DNA of 34,089 nucleotides from Bacillus sp. AFS041924 (lineage in GTDB: Bacteria > Bacillota > Bacilli > Bacillales > Bacillaceae_G), in the NCBI RefSeq assembly GCF_002577195.1, contig NZ_NULG01000031.1, positions 1 to 34,089 on the forward strand, written 5' to 3'. The notes below the pieces were generated by a model. The model was not told the origin of the DNA. It made no database searches and worked only from the letters and a program-made list of their open reading frames with translations. A program made the position numbers and the translations under genes. Positions 24,731 to 33,478 of the stretch are shown piece after piece. Numbering within the stretch: position 1 is the stretch's first letter; every line of letters starts with the position of its first letter.

Positions 24731-25526
24731 TATTCTCTTCTCCCATAAGTAAATTGTATGTTATGCACATTGGTTTATTTGTTCTTGGATCTCTTCCAAT
24801 CACTGTATCAATTGAGAAAACTTTTTTTAGAACGTCATGTGTAATGACTTCTTCGCAAGAACCTGCTTTTACGATTTCTCCATCTTTAAGTGCGATGATG
24901 TAATCAGCAAATCTAGCTGCTTGATTCAAATCATGTAAGACCATTACAATCGTACGTTCTTGTTCTTGATTTAGCCTTTGTAATAGTTCTAAAATTTCAA
25001 GCTGATGTGCCAAATCTAAATATGTAGTAGGTTCATCTAGGAAAATAATTTCAGTTTCTTGTGCTAACGCCATTGCAATCCAAACTCTTTGACGCTGACC
25101 TCCTGAAAGTGAATCAACTGCTTGATATTTATAATCCTTTGTACCTGTCACTTCAAGTGCCCAGTCAATTACTTCAATATCTTTTTTTGTTAATCTGCCA
25201 AAACCACTTTGATATGGGAATCGACCATAAGATACTAGTTCACCTACTGTTAAACCACTTGCACTCTCTGGTGTTTGAGGAAGGATTGCCATTTTTCTGG
25301 CTAGTAATTTAGTATTCTCTGAAGCGATGTTTTCCCCATCTAAAATAATTGTTCCGGATTGATGCGAGATGATTCTAGTAATCGCCTTCAAAAGGGTCGA
25401 TTTTCCACATCCGTTTGAGCCAATAATTGTTGTTATCTGTTTATCCGGGATTTTTATATTAAGGCCTTTTACAATCAAACGATCACCATAACCAATGGTC
25501 AAATCATCAGTATATAACCGTACCAT
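24681..25526 (-). CDS. Iron-siderophore ABC transporter ATPase (FhuC/YusV-like)
   Basis: The 281-residue ATPase powers siderophore import. It shows Walker A GSNGCGKST (36-44), signature LSGGQ (140-144), Walker B IIFLDEPT with D164-E165 and switch H198. The block IGRDPRTNKPMCITYNLL near the end is characteristic of siderophore ATPases. The start is ATG 25526, seven bases after GGGGG; an upstream ATG at 25544 would include that ribosome site in the gene. It is first in the operon ATPase, lipoprotein, permease, permease, and is preceded by a Fur box and promoter. The last ~16 codons overlap the lipoprotein gene. Confidence 0.92.
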   Translation of the reverse strand: MVRLYTDDLTIGYGDRLIVKGLNIKIPDKQITTIIGSNGCGKSTLLKAITRIISHQSGTIILDGENIASENTKLLARKMAILPQTPESASGLTVGELVSYGRFPYQSGFGRLTKKDIEVIDWALEVTGTKDYKYQAVDSLSGGQRQRVWIAMALAQETEIIFLDEPTTYLDLAHQLEILELLQRLNQEQERTIVMVLHDLNQAARFADYIIALKDGEIVKAGSCEEVITHDVLKKVFSIDTVIGRDPRTNKPMCITYNLLMGEENNEEDTNTISFNVRANY

Positions 25527-25567
25527 AAACGGACCCCCATTCATTCAGTATTTCAAACCCAACCGAT

Positions 25568-25586
25568 GATAATGATAATTATTATC
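25568..25586 (-). promoter_or_regulatory. Fur box of the siderophore transport operon
   Basis: The 19-base site GATAATGATAATTATTATC matches the Fur consensus at 18 of 19 positions. It lies just downstream of the predicted start site of the minus-strand promoter, so Fur with iron would block transcription. Confidence 0.92.
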
Positions 25587-25604
25587 ATTTTATGTCACTA
25601 CGTA

Positions 25605-25633
25605 AATATAATTCTATTTACTAATTAAGTCAA
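25605..25633 (-). promoter_or_regulatory. SigA-type promoter of the siderophore transport operon
   Basis: On the minus strand TTGACT (25633-25628) is followed after 17 bases by TATATT (25610-25605). The Fur box begins about 19 bases downstream. Confidence 0.7.
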
Positions 25634-25654
25634 TATTAAATTTACGTTAAATCA

Positions 25655-25683
25655 TTGAAAAATTCTCAAAAATGGTTTATATT
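25655..25683 (+). promoter_or_regulatory. SigA-type promoter of the flavoprotein reductase gene
   Basis: TTGAAA (25655-25660), a 17-base gap, then TATATT (25678-25683). The predicted start site falls in the Fur box at 25689-25707. Confidence 0.7.
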
Positions 25684-25688
25684 TTATT

Positions 25689-25707
25689 GAGAATGATAAT
25701 CAATGAC
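25689..25707 (+). promoter_or_regulatory. Fur box of the flavoprotein reductase gene
   Basis: GAGAATGATAATCAATGAC matches the Fur consensus at 15 of 19 positions and covers the predicted transcription start. Confidence 0.75.
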
Positions 25708-25731
25708 AGAATATTCTGGAGTGAGACAGAA

Positions 25732-26781
25732 ATGAATATAAATGATCTATATGATGTAACGGTAATCGGGGGAGGTCCTGCTGGACTATACTCTGCTTTT
25801 TATAGTGGTTTAAGAGAAATGAAAACAAAAATAATAGAATTTCAATCTGAATTAGGTGGAAAAGTTCATTGTTATCCTGAGAAGATGATTTGGGATGTTG
25901 GAGGACAACCGCCAATTCCTGGTGAAAAATTTATCGGCCAAATCGTTCAGCAAGGTTTAACTTTTGATCCTACAGTTGTATTAAACGAAAAAGTCGATAC
26001 GATCACTCGTGATGATAATGGCATTTTTATTTTACATACTGCTTCTGGTCAAAAGCATTATTCTAAAACAATTATTGTTGCGGTTGGTAGTGGTATATTA
26101 AACCCTACGAAGCTTAAAATAGATGGTGCAGAAAGATTTGAAGTTTCAAATTTAAACTATACAGTAAAATCTCTTAAACACTTTAAAGACAAAACTGTAA
26201 TCGTTTCCGGTGGTGGTAACTCTGCGATTGATTGGGCTAATGAATTAGAGCCGGTTGCTAAGAAAGTTTACTTAACTTACCGAAAAGATGCACTAAAGGG
26301 TCATGAAGCACAAGTATCTCAATTAATGAATAGTTCAGTCGACTGCCTTTTCAATACATCAATTACGAAATTAATTGCTTGTGAAAATCATGAAGTAATT
26401 GAAAAAGTCGAACTAACAAATAACGAAAATGGTGAAGTATCTCATTTATCTATTGATGAGGTAATCATTAATCATGGTTATGAACAGGATACTTCTTTAC
26501 TAAATAACAGTGAAATAAAAGTAGAAATGATTCAAGACTTCTATATTAAAGGCAATACAACGAGTGAAACTTCGATTGAAGGGATTTATGCAGCTGGAGA
26601 TATTCTAATGCATGAAGGAAAGTTGCAATTAATTGCTGGCGCTTTTCAAGATGCCGCTAATGCCGTTAATAAAGCTAAACAATATACTCAACCAGACGCT
26701 AGTAGCGCAGCAATGGTTTCATCTCATAATGAAGTATTTAAACAACGAAATCGCGATTTAATTAAACAAATGATGAACTAA
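25732..26781 (+). CDS. Ferredoxin/flavodoxin-NADP reductase-like flavoprotein (YcgT/YumC type)
   Basis: The 349-residue protein has the two-dinucleotide layout of thioredoxin-reductase-like ferredoxin-NADP reductases: FAD-binding VIGGGPAGLYSAFYSG at ~12-27, NADP-binding VSGGGNSAIDWANEL around 160, and GIYAAGDI near the C-terminus that closes the FAD site. There is no CxxC redox pair, which separates it from true thioredoxin reductase. ATG 25732 follows GGAG. A Fur box at its promoter and the divergent siderophore operon indicate iron-starvation expression. It may supply electrons for releasing iron from siderophores, as proposed for Fur-regulated homologues such as YcgT; that role is inferred. 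Confidence 0.87.
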   Translation: MNINDLYDVTVIGGGPAGLYSAFYSGLREMKTKIIEFQSELGGKVHCYPEKMIWDVGGQPPIPGEKFIGQIVQQGLTFDPTVVLNEKVDTITRDDNGIFILHTASGQKHYSKTIIVAVGSGILNPTKLKIDGAERFEVSNLNYTVKSLKHFKDKTVIVSGGGNSAIDWANELEPVAKKVYLTYRKDALKGHEAQVSQLMNSSVDCLFNTSITKLIACENHEVIEKVELTNNENGEVSHLSIDEVIINHGYEQDTSLLNNSEIKVEMIQDFYIKGNTTSETSIEGIYAAGDILMHEGKLQLIAGAFQDAANAVNKAKQYTQPDASSAAMVSSHNEVFKQRNRDLIKQMMN

Positions 26782-26821
26782 TTAAAGGCACTTACTTTTA
26801 TAAAAAAAGGCACTTTAATAT

Positions 26822-26854
26822 TAAAAAAGAAGACCGTTTTGGTCTTCTTTTTTT
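26822..26854 (+). terminator. Terminator of the flavoprotein reductase gene
   Basis: AAAAAAGAAGACC pairs with GGTCTTCTTTTTT around GTTTT, with a T run beyond. It could also act on the minus strand. Confidence 0.88.
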
Positions 26855-27067
26855 AATCTTCCAATGTAATTAATACGAGAAAAACCGTTTGGAAAATGAG
26901 CTATTTCTGTTAAACATCATAGGTAAATCGAATTCAAAAAGTCTATACGGATTAATTAAGTGATGATATCTTATACAGTATAATCTAGTAGCGCTTTCAT
27001 ACTAATGTAAAAGTTGATAGCTGTTTGGAAAAGAGAATCCCCCGCACAGTGATTAGCAACACATATA

Positions 27068-28450
27068 TTAACCCGCATGTTGTTTTGATTGATCTACTTC
27101 TTTCTTTCCATTTTTAAAAATAAAGAATGAAGAAATAACTAATACCGTAATTAATGATGTTAAGTAGAACTGAGAGCGAAGATCCTTCATAAAGTACATC
27201 GAAAAATAAATGACAACCATTGCCAAAATGGTAATGTAAGTAACAATTGGGAAACCCCACATTTTTAAACGTAACACTTTTCCTGTTTTCTCAGCTTGTC
27301 TTCGCTTTATTACATGTGATACTGCAATAACAATATACACTAGAAGCGCAATTGAACCTGATGCATTCAGGAGAAAAGAAAAAAGTTTATCAGGTGAGAT
27401 AAAGTTAAAGATTGCAGCCAGGAAGGCGAAAGCTGAACTTGCCCAGACTGCCCAATACGGAGAACCACCTTTGTTTACTTTTGTAAAAATTCTCGGTGCA
27501 TTTCCTTGCTGCGCCAAAGAGTAAAGCATTCGAGAATTCGTATAAAGTGCTGAATTCAAACAAGAAAGTACTGAAAAAAGTACAACAACCTTCATGATTG
27601 TTGCAGCACCTGGAATTCCTAGATTGCTAAGCAACGTTACATATGGGCTACTTAATGATTTTGCATCATTCCATGGCATTAATAAAACTAAAATAGAAAC
27701 TGATCCAATATAGAACAATGCTACACGCCAAACAACAGTATTAATGGCAGTAACAACAGATTTTTGAGGATCTTTTGATTCACCAGCAGCAATCGCTGCA
27801 ATTTCAGACCCAAAAAAGGCAAACATAACTGTCATAAAACCACCTAATATTGCACTTACACCTTTTGGGAAAAATCCGCCATGCTGTGTCAAATTAGATA
27901 ATCCCGGAGACTGAATCGTAGGGATGAAGTTGAATAAAATCGCAAGACCTATTAACATAAACGCTGAGATCGCCACTACCTTTGTAATGGCAAACCAATA
28001 TTCAAATTCTCCAAATGTTTTAACTGATAAAATATTGGTGAGTGTAAGTACAAATGTAAGAATTAAAGCCCATCCCCATAATGGAATACTTGGGAACCAT
28101 GAATTCATTATATTTGCACCCGCAATCGCTTCGATTGCGATTGTAATTAACCAGAAAAACCAATACAACCAACCAATCGTGTATCCTGCCCAAGGGCCAA
28201 TCGACTCTTTTGCATACGTTGAAAACGAACCACTAACTGGGTTCTCTGCAGCCATTTCTCCTAACATTCTCATAAGGAGTGCAACTAATAACCCTGCTAT
28301 TAAATAGGCAAGAATTGCTGATGGACCCGCACTATGAATAACATTCCCACTACCTACGAATAAACCTGCCCCTATGATTCCACCGATTGAAATCATCTGA
28401 ATATGACGATGCTTTAGATTTTGTTGTAAACCATTGTGTTGTTTCTCCAT
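27068..28450 (-). CDS. gabP: GABA permease-like amino acid transporter
   Basis: An APC-family transporter of ~460 residues with 12 predicted spans. Typical blocks are IQMISIGGIIGAGLFVGSG, LLMRMLGEMAAENPVSGSFS, GWLYWFFWLITIAIEAIAGA and the conserved FGSEIAAIAAGES. Length and motifs match GabP-type permeases, and the neighbouring gabT and aldehyde dehydrogenase genes support 4-aminobutyrate as the substrate. I start it at ATG 28450; GTG at 28456 lies too close to the ribosome site. It is third in the run aldehyde dehydrogenase, gabT, gabP, with 146 bases before it, and may have its own promoter. Confidence 0.8.
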   Translation of the reverse strand: MEKQHNGLQQNLKHRHIQMISIGGIIGAGLFVGSGNVIHSAGPSAILAYLIAGLLVALLMRMLGEMAAENPVSGSFSTYAKESIGPWAGYTIGWLYWFFWLITIAIEAIAGANIMNSWFPSIPLWGWALILTFVLTLTNILSVKTFGEFEYWFAITKVVAISAFMLIGLAILFNFIPTIQSPGLSNLTQHGGFFPKGVSAILGGFMTVMFAFFGSEIAAIAAGESKDPQKSVVTAINTVVWRVALFYIGSVSILVLLMPWNDAKSLSSPYVTLLSNLGIPGAATIMKVVVLFSVLSCLNSALYTNSRMLYSLAQQGNAPRIFTKVNKGGSPYWAVWASSAFAFLAAIFNFISPDKLFSFLLNASGSIALLVYIVIAVSHVIKRRQAEKTGKVLRLKMWGFPIVTYITILAMVVIYFSMYFMKDLRSQFYLTSLITVLVISSFFIFKNGKKEVDQSKQHAG

Positions 28451-28472
28451 ATTCACCCTATCCTTTTTTCTG

Positions 28473-28490
28473 TAAATATAAAAGTATTTA
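28473..28490. promoter_or_regulatory. Inverted repeat upstream of gabP
   Basis: TAAATA, six bases, TATTTA, lying 23-40 bases before the gabP start. A second palindrome (AACTTTTAAAAGTT) is at 28548-28561. Either could be an operator, but AT-rich palindromes arise by chance. Confidence 0.3.
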
Positions 28491-28602
28491 TAAAAACCTT
28501 GCAGTAAAAGACTCGAGCAATTCCTATTAACCTACACATTCGGACGTAACTTTTAAAAGTTTGAACATATGAAAATCATTGAATGATCAGTTTCAACAAA
28601 AT

Positions 28603-29907
28603 TTAACAATTAGATAATACGTTTTCTAAAATGGCAAGACCTTCATTTAATTCATTTTCTGTTATCACTAGCGGGCTTAAAAAACGAATAATATTTCCAT
28701 CTAGACCTGCAGTAAGTAATAGAAGCCCAGCTTCATTTGCTGCTTTTGCAATTTTAGTAGTAAGATCTTTATTCGGTGTTTTTGATTTTTGATCCGTTAC
28801 AATCTCTACTGCACACATTGCCCCTAGACGACGGAATTCTCCAATGAAGTTGTACTCAAATTGCCATTTTTTCACACGGCTCTCAAGTACATCACCAATC
28901 CATTCTGCTTTTTCACACAATTTTTCTTCTTCAATGACTTCTAATACTGCCAACGCGGCTTCACATGCAAGTGGATTTCCACAATAGGTTCCACCTAATT
29001 CACCTGGATCTGCTATATCCATCATTTCAGCCTTACCAATTACAGCACTTAGTGGCATACCACCTGCGATAGATTTAGAAGCTGTCATAAGATCAGCTGC
29101 AATTTCGAAATGCTCCATTGCAAATAATTTTCCTGTTCTTGCGAATCCGGTTTGAATTTCATCTGCCACCATCACAATGCCATGTTTTGAACAAAATTCG
29201 CGAACGTGTTTTACAAATGATTTTGGCGGTATAACAAACCCACCTTCTCCTTGAATTGGCTCCATGACAATACACGCTACAGTCTCTGGTGCTACTGTTG
29301 CTACAAAAAATTGATTAAACTGCGCAATAACATCTGCTTCGTATTGCTCATCAGTCATCCCGTCTGGCTTACGGTACATATATGGATATGGTGCTTGATA
29401 TACTTCTGGTGCAAAAGGACCAAAACCAAACTTATATGGCTTTACTTTGCTCGTCATTGTCATCGTCATTAAAGTACGGCCGTGAAATCCACGAGTAAAT
29501 GTGACAACTGCTTGGCGCTTTGTATATTTTCTTGCGATCTTCACAGCATTCTCAACTGCTTCAGCACCACTGTTTAATAAAATTGCTTTTTTTGCAAAGT
29601 CTCCTGGCGTTGCTTCACACAATTTTTCACAGATTTCAATGTATGACGGATACATAACGACATTGAAGCCAGGATGTATGATTTTTTCTGCTTGTTCTTG
29701 TATGGCTGCTACTACTTTTGGGTGTGAATGCCCTACGTTAATGGTTCCTATAGCTGCACCGAAGTCAATAAACTTCTTACCTTCCAAATCGTATAAAGTA
29801 GCTCCCTTGCCTTTTACGGCAATTGCTCGATTTCCATTGCTAACGCCCTTTACAACGTATTTATCTCGCTTTTCTTGCCATTCTTTTGTAGATAGTTGCT
29901 TAATCAT
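28603..29907 (-). CDS. gabT: 4-Aminobutyrate aminotransferase
   Basis: GabT moves the amino group of GABA to 2-oxoglutarate, giving succinic semialdehyde and glutamate. The 434-residue protein is a class-III PLP aminotransferase. It has LNSGAEAVENAVKIARKYT for phosphate binding, TRGFHGRTLMTMTMTSK, the metal-free VADEIQTGFARTGKLFAMEH block with the PLP-binding Asp, and the Schiff-base lysine K278 in ASKSIAGGMPLSAV. These blocks are nearly those of B. subtilis GabT (436 residues). ATG 29907 follows GGGGGAA. It lies between the aldehyde dehydrogenase and permease genes on the same strand. Confidence 0.93.
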   Translation of the reverse strand: MIKQLSTKEWQEKRDKYVVKGVSNGNRAIAVKGKGATLYDLEGKKFIDFGAAIGTINVGHSHPKVVAAIQEQAEKIIHPGFNVVMYPSYIEICEKLCEATPGDFAKKAILLNSGAEAVENAVKIARKYTKRQAVVTFTRGFHGRTLMTMTMTSKVKPYKFGFGPFAPEVYQAPYPYMYRKPDGMTDEQYEADVIAQFNQFFVATVAPETVACIVMEPIQGEGGFVIPPKSFVKHVREFCSKHGIVMVADEIQTGFARTGKLFAMEHFEIAADLMTASKSIAGGMPLSAVIGKAEMMDIADPGELGGTYCGNPLACEAALAVLEVIEEEKLCEKAEWIGDVLESRVKKWQFEYNFIGEFRRLGAMCAVEIVTDQKSKTPNKDLTTKIAKAANEAGLLLLTAGLDGNIIRFLSPLVITENELNEGLAILENVLSNC

Positions 29908-30133
29908 TATTTGATTCCCCCGTTTTTATAAGATTTTCTCTACAATGTTTGATTTTTCAATTACTGAATAGTTTAATTACGAGCTATTCATGGCTAATAT
30001 GTATAACAACCTTTACGCTCATTTCAAAATCCAGTTTGAGAACCTATAAACAGTTAAAACGTGTACCGTATAAAAAACGATTAATCTAAACGATAACTTA
30101 AAAATAATAATCATTTTAGATGAAGACTAAAAT

Positions 30134-31555
30134 TTATCCTTTGTGCCAAATAACGAGTTTCATTTCGGTCATCTCTTCAATTGCATATTTCAATCCTTCA
30201 CGTCCTGTACCACTTTCTTTTACGCCGCCATATGGCATTTGATCAACACGGAACGTAGGGACATCATTAATCACTACTCCTCCTACATGCAGATCATCCG
30301 CTGCTTTGTGTGCATTAAAAACACTATTAGTGTAAATTCCAGCTTGCAGCCCATATCGGGAATCATTCACAGCATCGATTGCTTCTTCAATAGAAGATAC
30401 TTTGCAAATTGAAACAATTGGAGCAAAAACTTCGTTACATGATACTTTCATGTTACGTGTTACATCTAAAATAACTGTAGGTTCAAGAATATTACCTTGG
30501 GTTTTGCCACCTGCTGCAATAGTCGCACCCTGCGCTTTTGCTTCTTCGATCCAGCTTAAAGTACGGTCTAAGTCATTCGGCGAAATAAGCGATGAAACAT
30601 AGGTTTCAGGATCTAGAGGGTCACCTAGTTTGAGTTTACTAGCTGCTTGTGCAAACTGCGAAACAAACTCATCATAGATTTTTTCGTGTACGTACATACG
30701 TTGTAACGAAATACATACTTGCCCTTGGTTTGAAAATGCGCCCATTAAACAACGATCAAGAGCTTTTTTTACATCAATATTTTCATCAATAATTAATGCC
30801 GCATTTGAACCTAGTTCAAGTGTTGTTTTCTTAAGCCCTGCCTTTGCTCGAAGTGCAATTCCAACTGAGGAACTTCCTGTAAAAGTCACCATATTAACTA
30901 GATCACTTTCTACAATGGCGTCACCTACAACTCTTCCTGGTCCCGTAACAACATTTAATGCGCCATCCGGTAGACCAGCTTTTTTAAACAAATCAGCTAT
31001 ATAAAATGCAGAAAGTGGTGTTTGTGAAGCTGGCTTCAATACCACGGTATTTCCTGAAGCAATAGCTGGTCCCACTTTGTGTGCAACTAAATTCATTGGA
31101 AAATTAAATGGAGTAATTGCACCAATAACTCCAATTGGATTTCGAATTGTGTAGCCTATTTTTCCAACACCACCAACAGCTGCATCAAAAGGGATTGTTT
31201 CTCCATGAATTCGTTTTGCTTCCTCTGATGCAAATTTGTAAGTTTCAATCGTTCTTATTACTTCTGCTTTGGCGAAGATAAGTGGTTTAGCCGACTCGAG
31301 AGCAATTACTCTTGCAGCTTCTTCTAGATTTTCTTCAAGAAGTTGTGATACTTTCTCTAAAATAGCTGCTCGTTGGTGAGCAGGCATTTTAGCCATTACT
31401 TCTTTAGCATCATAAGCAACTTGAATTGCATTCTGAGTTTGTATTTTATTCGCTATTGCAATATCTGCAATTTTTTCTTGTGAATAAGGAGAAAGTAATT
31501 CTGAATAATTTTCTGTTTCTACATACTGTCCGTTAATCCAAATATTCTTTTTCAT
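30134..31555 (-). CDS. Aldehyde dehydrogenase, probable succinate-semialdehyde dehydrogenase
   Basis: The 473-residue NAD(P)-dependent aldehyde dehydrogenase has the cofactor and active-site blocks GVIGAITPFNFPMNLVAHKV, VTFTGSSSVGI, LELGSNA with general base E247, and NQGQVCIS with nucleophile C281, at the usual 34-residue spacing. Next to gabT and gabP it would oxidise succinic semialdehyde to succinate and so complete GABA breakdown. By sequence alone it also resembles lactaldehyde-type and other short ALDHs, so the substrate is inferred from context. ATG 31555 follows GGAGGG; an in-frame ATG at 31567 would place that site in the gene. It is divergent from a LacI-family regulator. Confidence 0.82.
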   Translation of the reverse strand: MKKNIWINGQYVETENYSELLSPYSQEKIADIAIANKIQTQNAIQVAYDAKEVMAKMPAHQRAAILEKVSQLLEENLEEAARVIALESAKPLIFAKAEVIRTIETYKFASEEAKRIHGETIPFDAAVGGVGKIGYTIRNPIGVIGAITPFNFPMNLVAHKVGPAIASGNTVVLKPASQTPLSAFYIADLFKKAGLPDGALNVVTGPGRVVGDAIVESDLVNMVTFTGSSSVGIALRAKAGLKKTTLELGSNAALIIDENIDVKKALDRCLMGAFSNQGQVCISLQRMYVHEKIYDEFVSQFAQAASKLKLGDPLDPETYVSSLISPNDLDRTLSWIEEAKAQGATIAAGGKTQGNILEPTVILDVTRNMKVSCNEVFAPIVSICKVSSIEEAIDAVNDSRYGLQAGIYTNSVFNAHKAADDLHVGGVVINDVPTFRVDQMPYGGVKESGTGREGLKYAIEEMTEMKLVIWHKG

Positions 31556-31575
31556 ATTTCCCTCCATAACTTATG

Positions 31576-31585
31576 AATACGTATT
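31576..31585. promoter_or_regulatory. Candidate LacI-family operator 1
   Basis: The perfect palindrome AATACGTATT, inside ATGAATACGTATTAAT, lies about 20 bases before the aldehyde dehydrogenase start. A central CG in an AT-rich palindrome is typical of LacI-family sites. The flanking ATGAATACGTAT recurs at 31796-31807. Confidence 0.5.
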
Positions 31586-31926
31586 AATAATAAGCCTCAT
31601 TTTTAATAATTGTCAAACAATTTTTATTTTTTAGCATTTTATAAATATTTGTTTTCTATCGAGAACACTTATCTATATTTAGTTCTGCTTAATTGTGATT
31701 GTATGCTGGTTCTGGTAAGAACACCTTCGATTTTTTACATTTTTATCAACAAGAATCTAATCTACATAATGATTACATCTACATTTCTAATTTCTATGAA
31801 TACGTATGCAAAAAAATCGTTAATTTACTCAAAAATTCTAATCAAATTCAATTTTATTTGCTATAATGAATAATAGTCACTTGAAAATTCCAAAGATTAT
31901 GTCGTTTTTGGAAGTAACAAGAATTA
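31586..31926. other. Divergent promoter region between ALDH and LacI-family genes
   Basis: No convincing gene is present; an 87-codon open frame here lacks a ribosome site and protein-like composition. The stretch should contain both divergent promoters and the second operator-like site. Confidence 0.45.
31799..31808. promoter_or_regulatory. Candidate LacI-family operator 2
   Basis: AATACGTATG, matching operator 1 over ATGAATACGTAT, 223 bases away and on the side of the regulator gene. Confidence 0.45.
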
Positions 31927-32007
31927 ATGCGTTTGCCGTATTCATTGCTTTTTTATTATTTCACTATTATTTTAATTTTTATATTTTATGAGCTTGGAGT
32001 GATTTAT

Positions 32008-33018
32008 TTGGTTTCTTCACACGATGTTGCGAGGCTAGCTGGTGTCTCTCAATCTACTGTTTCTCGTGTATTAAATGGATCTAAAAATATTAAACCATCT
32101 ACAGTAGAGAAAGTAGAGAGGGCCATTAAAGAATTAAACTATCATCCGAATATGATTGCTAGAAATCTCGTAAAAAAGAAAACCAATATGATTGCGTTAA
32201 TCACAGGACATACTCATGATCCATTCTATGAAGAATCTACTCGAGGGATTGTATCAATCGCAGCAAAAAAAGGATATAACGTACTCGTATTTTTCCATAA
32301 AATAGATAACGATAAAATGCTTTACGACCAAGTATTAAGCGCCCCTGTTGATGGAATCATATTGTCTTCTATTTTAATGAATGATTCTATTTTTCCAATT
32401 TTAGAAAGTTTGGAAGGCAAACCGTATGTGACCTTCAATCGGAAGCATTCGCGTGGGACAAACTATTTTGAGATTGATAACGTAAAAGCTGGCGAGCTAA
32501 TAACAAATCATATGATAGAATTAGGACATAAAAATCTAGCGTATATAGGTGGACCGCTACAAGCATCTACTTTTCACGGTCGTTTAGAAGGGTTTAAAAC
32601 AGAGGCTAATAGACAAAAAATAGCAGTGCGCGAGGATTGGATAAAAACGACCGATACAACTGTAGAATCCATCGTCCAAGCCTGTAAGGAGTTATTTTCA
32701 GGTATTGAATTTCCAACAGCCATTGTCGCTGCGACGGATGCCATTGCATTAATTTGCTTGGATTTCCTACTTAATAAAGGCTTTAAAATACCGGAAGATA
32801 TCAGCATTGGTGCAATTGATAATATCGAGTTTTCTGCCCATGCATCTATTCAATTAACAACAGTTGGAACTCATTTAAGTCAATCTCTAGGAAATCTGGC
32901 TATGGAGCATCTAATTAATTTGATTGAAAATAAAAATAAACAAATAAGTTCCGTAACAACTACAATCACACCTCATTTAATTGTTCGACGATCAACTGGA
33001 AAGCCTAGAGTAAAATAG
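32008..33018 (+). CDS. LacI/GalR-family transcriptional regulator
   Basis: The 336-residue repressor has the LacI helix-turn-helix at the extreme N-terminus (SSHDVARLAGVSQSTVSRVL), hinge helix LNYHPNMIARNLV, and a periplasmic-binding-like effector domain (~60-330) with PTAIVAATDAIALICLDFL and ISIGAIDNIEFSAHASIQLT. I place the start at TTG 32008, eight bases after GGAG, because the longer frame adds 27 hydrophobic residues before the DNA-binding domain. It is divergent from the GABA genes and probably regulates the aldehyde dehydrogenase and perhaps gabT; other Bacillus use the unrelated GabR. The effector is unknown. Confidence 0.88.
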   Translation: MVSSHDVARLAGVSQSTVSRVLNGSKNIKPSTVEKVERAIKELNYHPNMIARNLVKKKTNMIALITGHTHDPFYEESTRGIVSIAAKKGYNVLVFFHKIDNDKMLYDQVLSAPVDGIILSSILMNDSIFPILESLEGKPYVTFNRKHSRGTNYFEIDNVKAGELITNHMIELGHKNLAYIGGPLQASTFHGRLEGFKTEANRQKIAVREDWIKTTDTTVESIVQACKELFSGIEFPTAIVAATDAIALICLDFLLNKGFKIPEDISIGAIDNIEFSAHASIQLTTVGTHLSQSLGNLAMEHLINLIENKNKQISSVTTTITPHLIVRRSTGKPRVK

Positions 33019-33049
33019 ATTTTAGAGATGAGCCTATTTTAACAAGGAA

Positions 33050-33125
33050 ACTGAGGCTGTCCCAAAAGGGAAATCTCAGGCCTTAAAATTTAGGCTTTGT
33101 TAAAGTTAATTGTTGATTTTTAAAT
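33050..33125. repeat. Possible dispersed-repeat remnant
   Basis: The sequence starting GAGGCTGTCCCAAAAGGG and containing TTTAGGCTTTGTTAAAG resembles ends of transposon-derived intergenic sequences seen in many Bacillus genomes, where GGCTGTC(C/T)CAAAAG is a common terminal motif. No transposase remains. Recognition is from memory. Confidence 0.35.
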
Positions 33126-33130
33126 AAAAA

Positions 33131-33165
33131 ATAAGACCACAAAAAATTGTGGTCTTTGCTTTTTC
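33131..33165 (+). terminator. Terminator downstream of the LacI-family gene
   Basis: AAGACCACAA (33133-33142) pairs with TTGTGGTCTT (33147-33156), followed by TGCTTTTTC. Confidence 0.75.
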
Positions 33166-33210
33166 TAATTCAACTAAAGCATCGTTAGTTGCATACCTTA
33201 CTTTTTATTT

Positions 33211-33426
33211 TTATGTTTCCAGTAGTTTACGATTAATAAAAAGTACCAAAATGAACACGAACATTCCAAAGCCGAAAAATAACATAAACAATAAAGTTAA
33301 TAATGAAGCGTTCTTAGAAAAAGGTTCAATATGGGTACGAACAACGTAATAATTTGTAGCAAGTTTACTACTAACAATCATTATTAAAGTTGGTATAAAG
33401 AAGATAAAGAATTTTTTTAGTTTCAT
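33211..33426 (-). CDS. Small membrane protein, 71 residues
   Basis: Two hydrophobic segments (~4-20 and ~43-65) flank an exterior-type loop (NYYVVRTHIEPFSKNAS), so the protein likely spans the membrane twice. ATG 33426 sits seven bases after AGGAGG; an upstream ATG at 33465 would enclose that site. It follows the lipoprotein gene by 52 bases on the same strand with no terminator between, so the two are probably co-transcribed. I do not recognise a family. Confidence 0.65.
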   Translation of the reverse strand: MKLKKFFIFFIPTLIMIVSSKLATNYYVVRTHIEPFSKNASLLTLLFMLFFGFGMFVFILVLFINRKLLET

Positions 33427-33478
33427 ACAAATACCTCCTATTGATTTTATCCTAAAAATATTCAAATTCCTTTTACAA

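Noticed and set aside
31610-31873. 87-codon plus-strand open frame upstream of the LacI-family gene
   Set aside because: No ribosome site, low-complexity AT-rich translation, and it covers the promoter and operator region of divergent genes.
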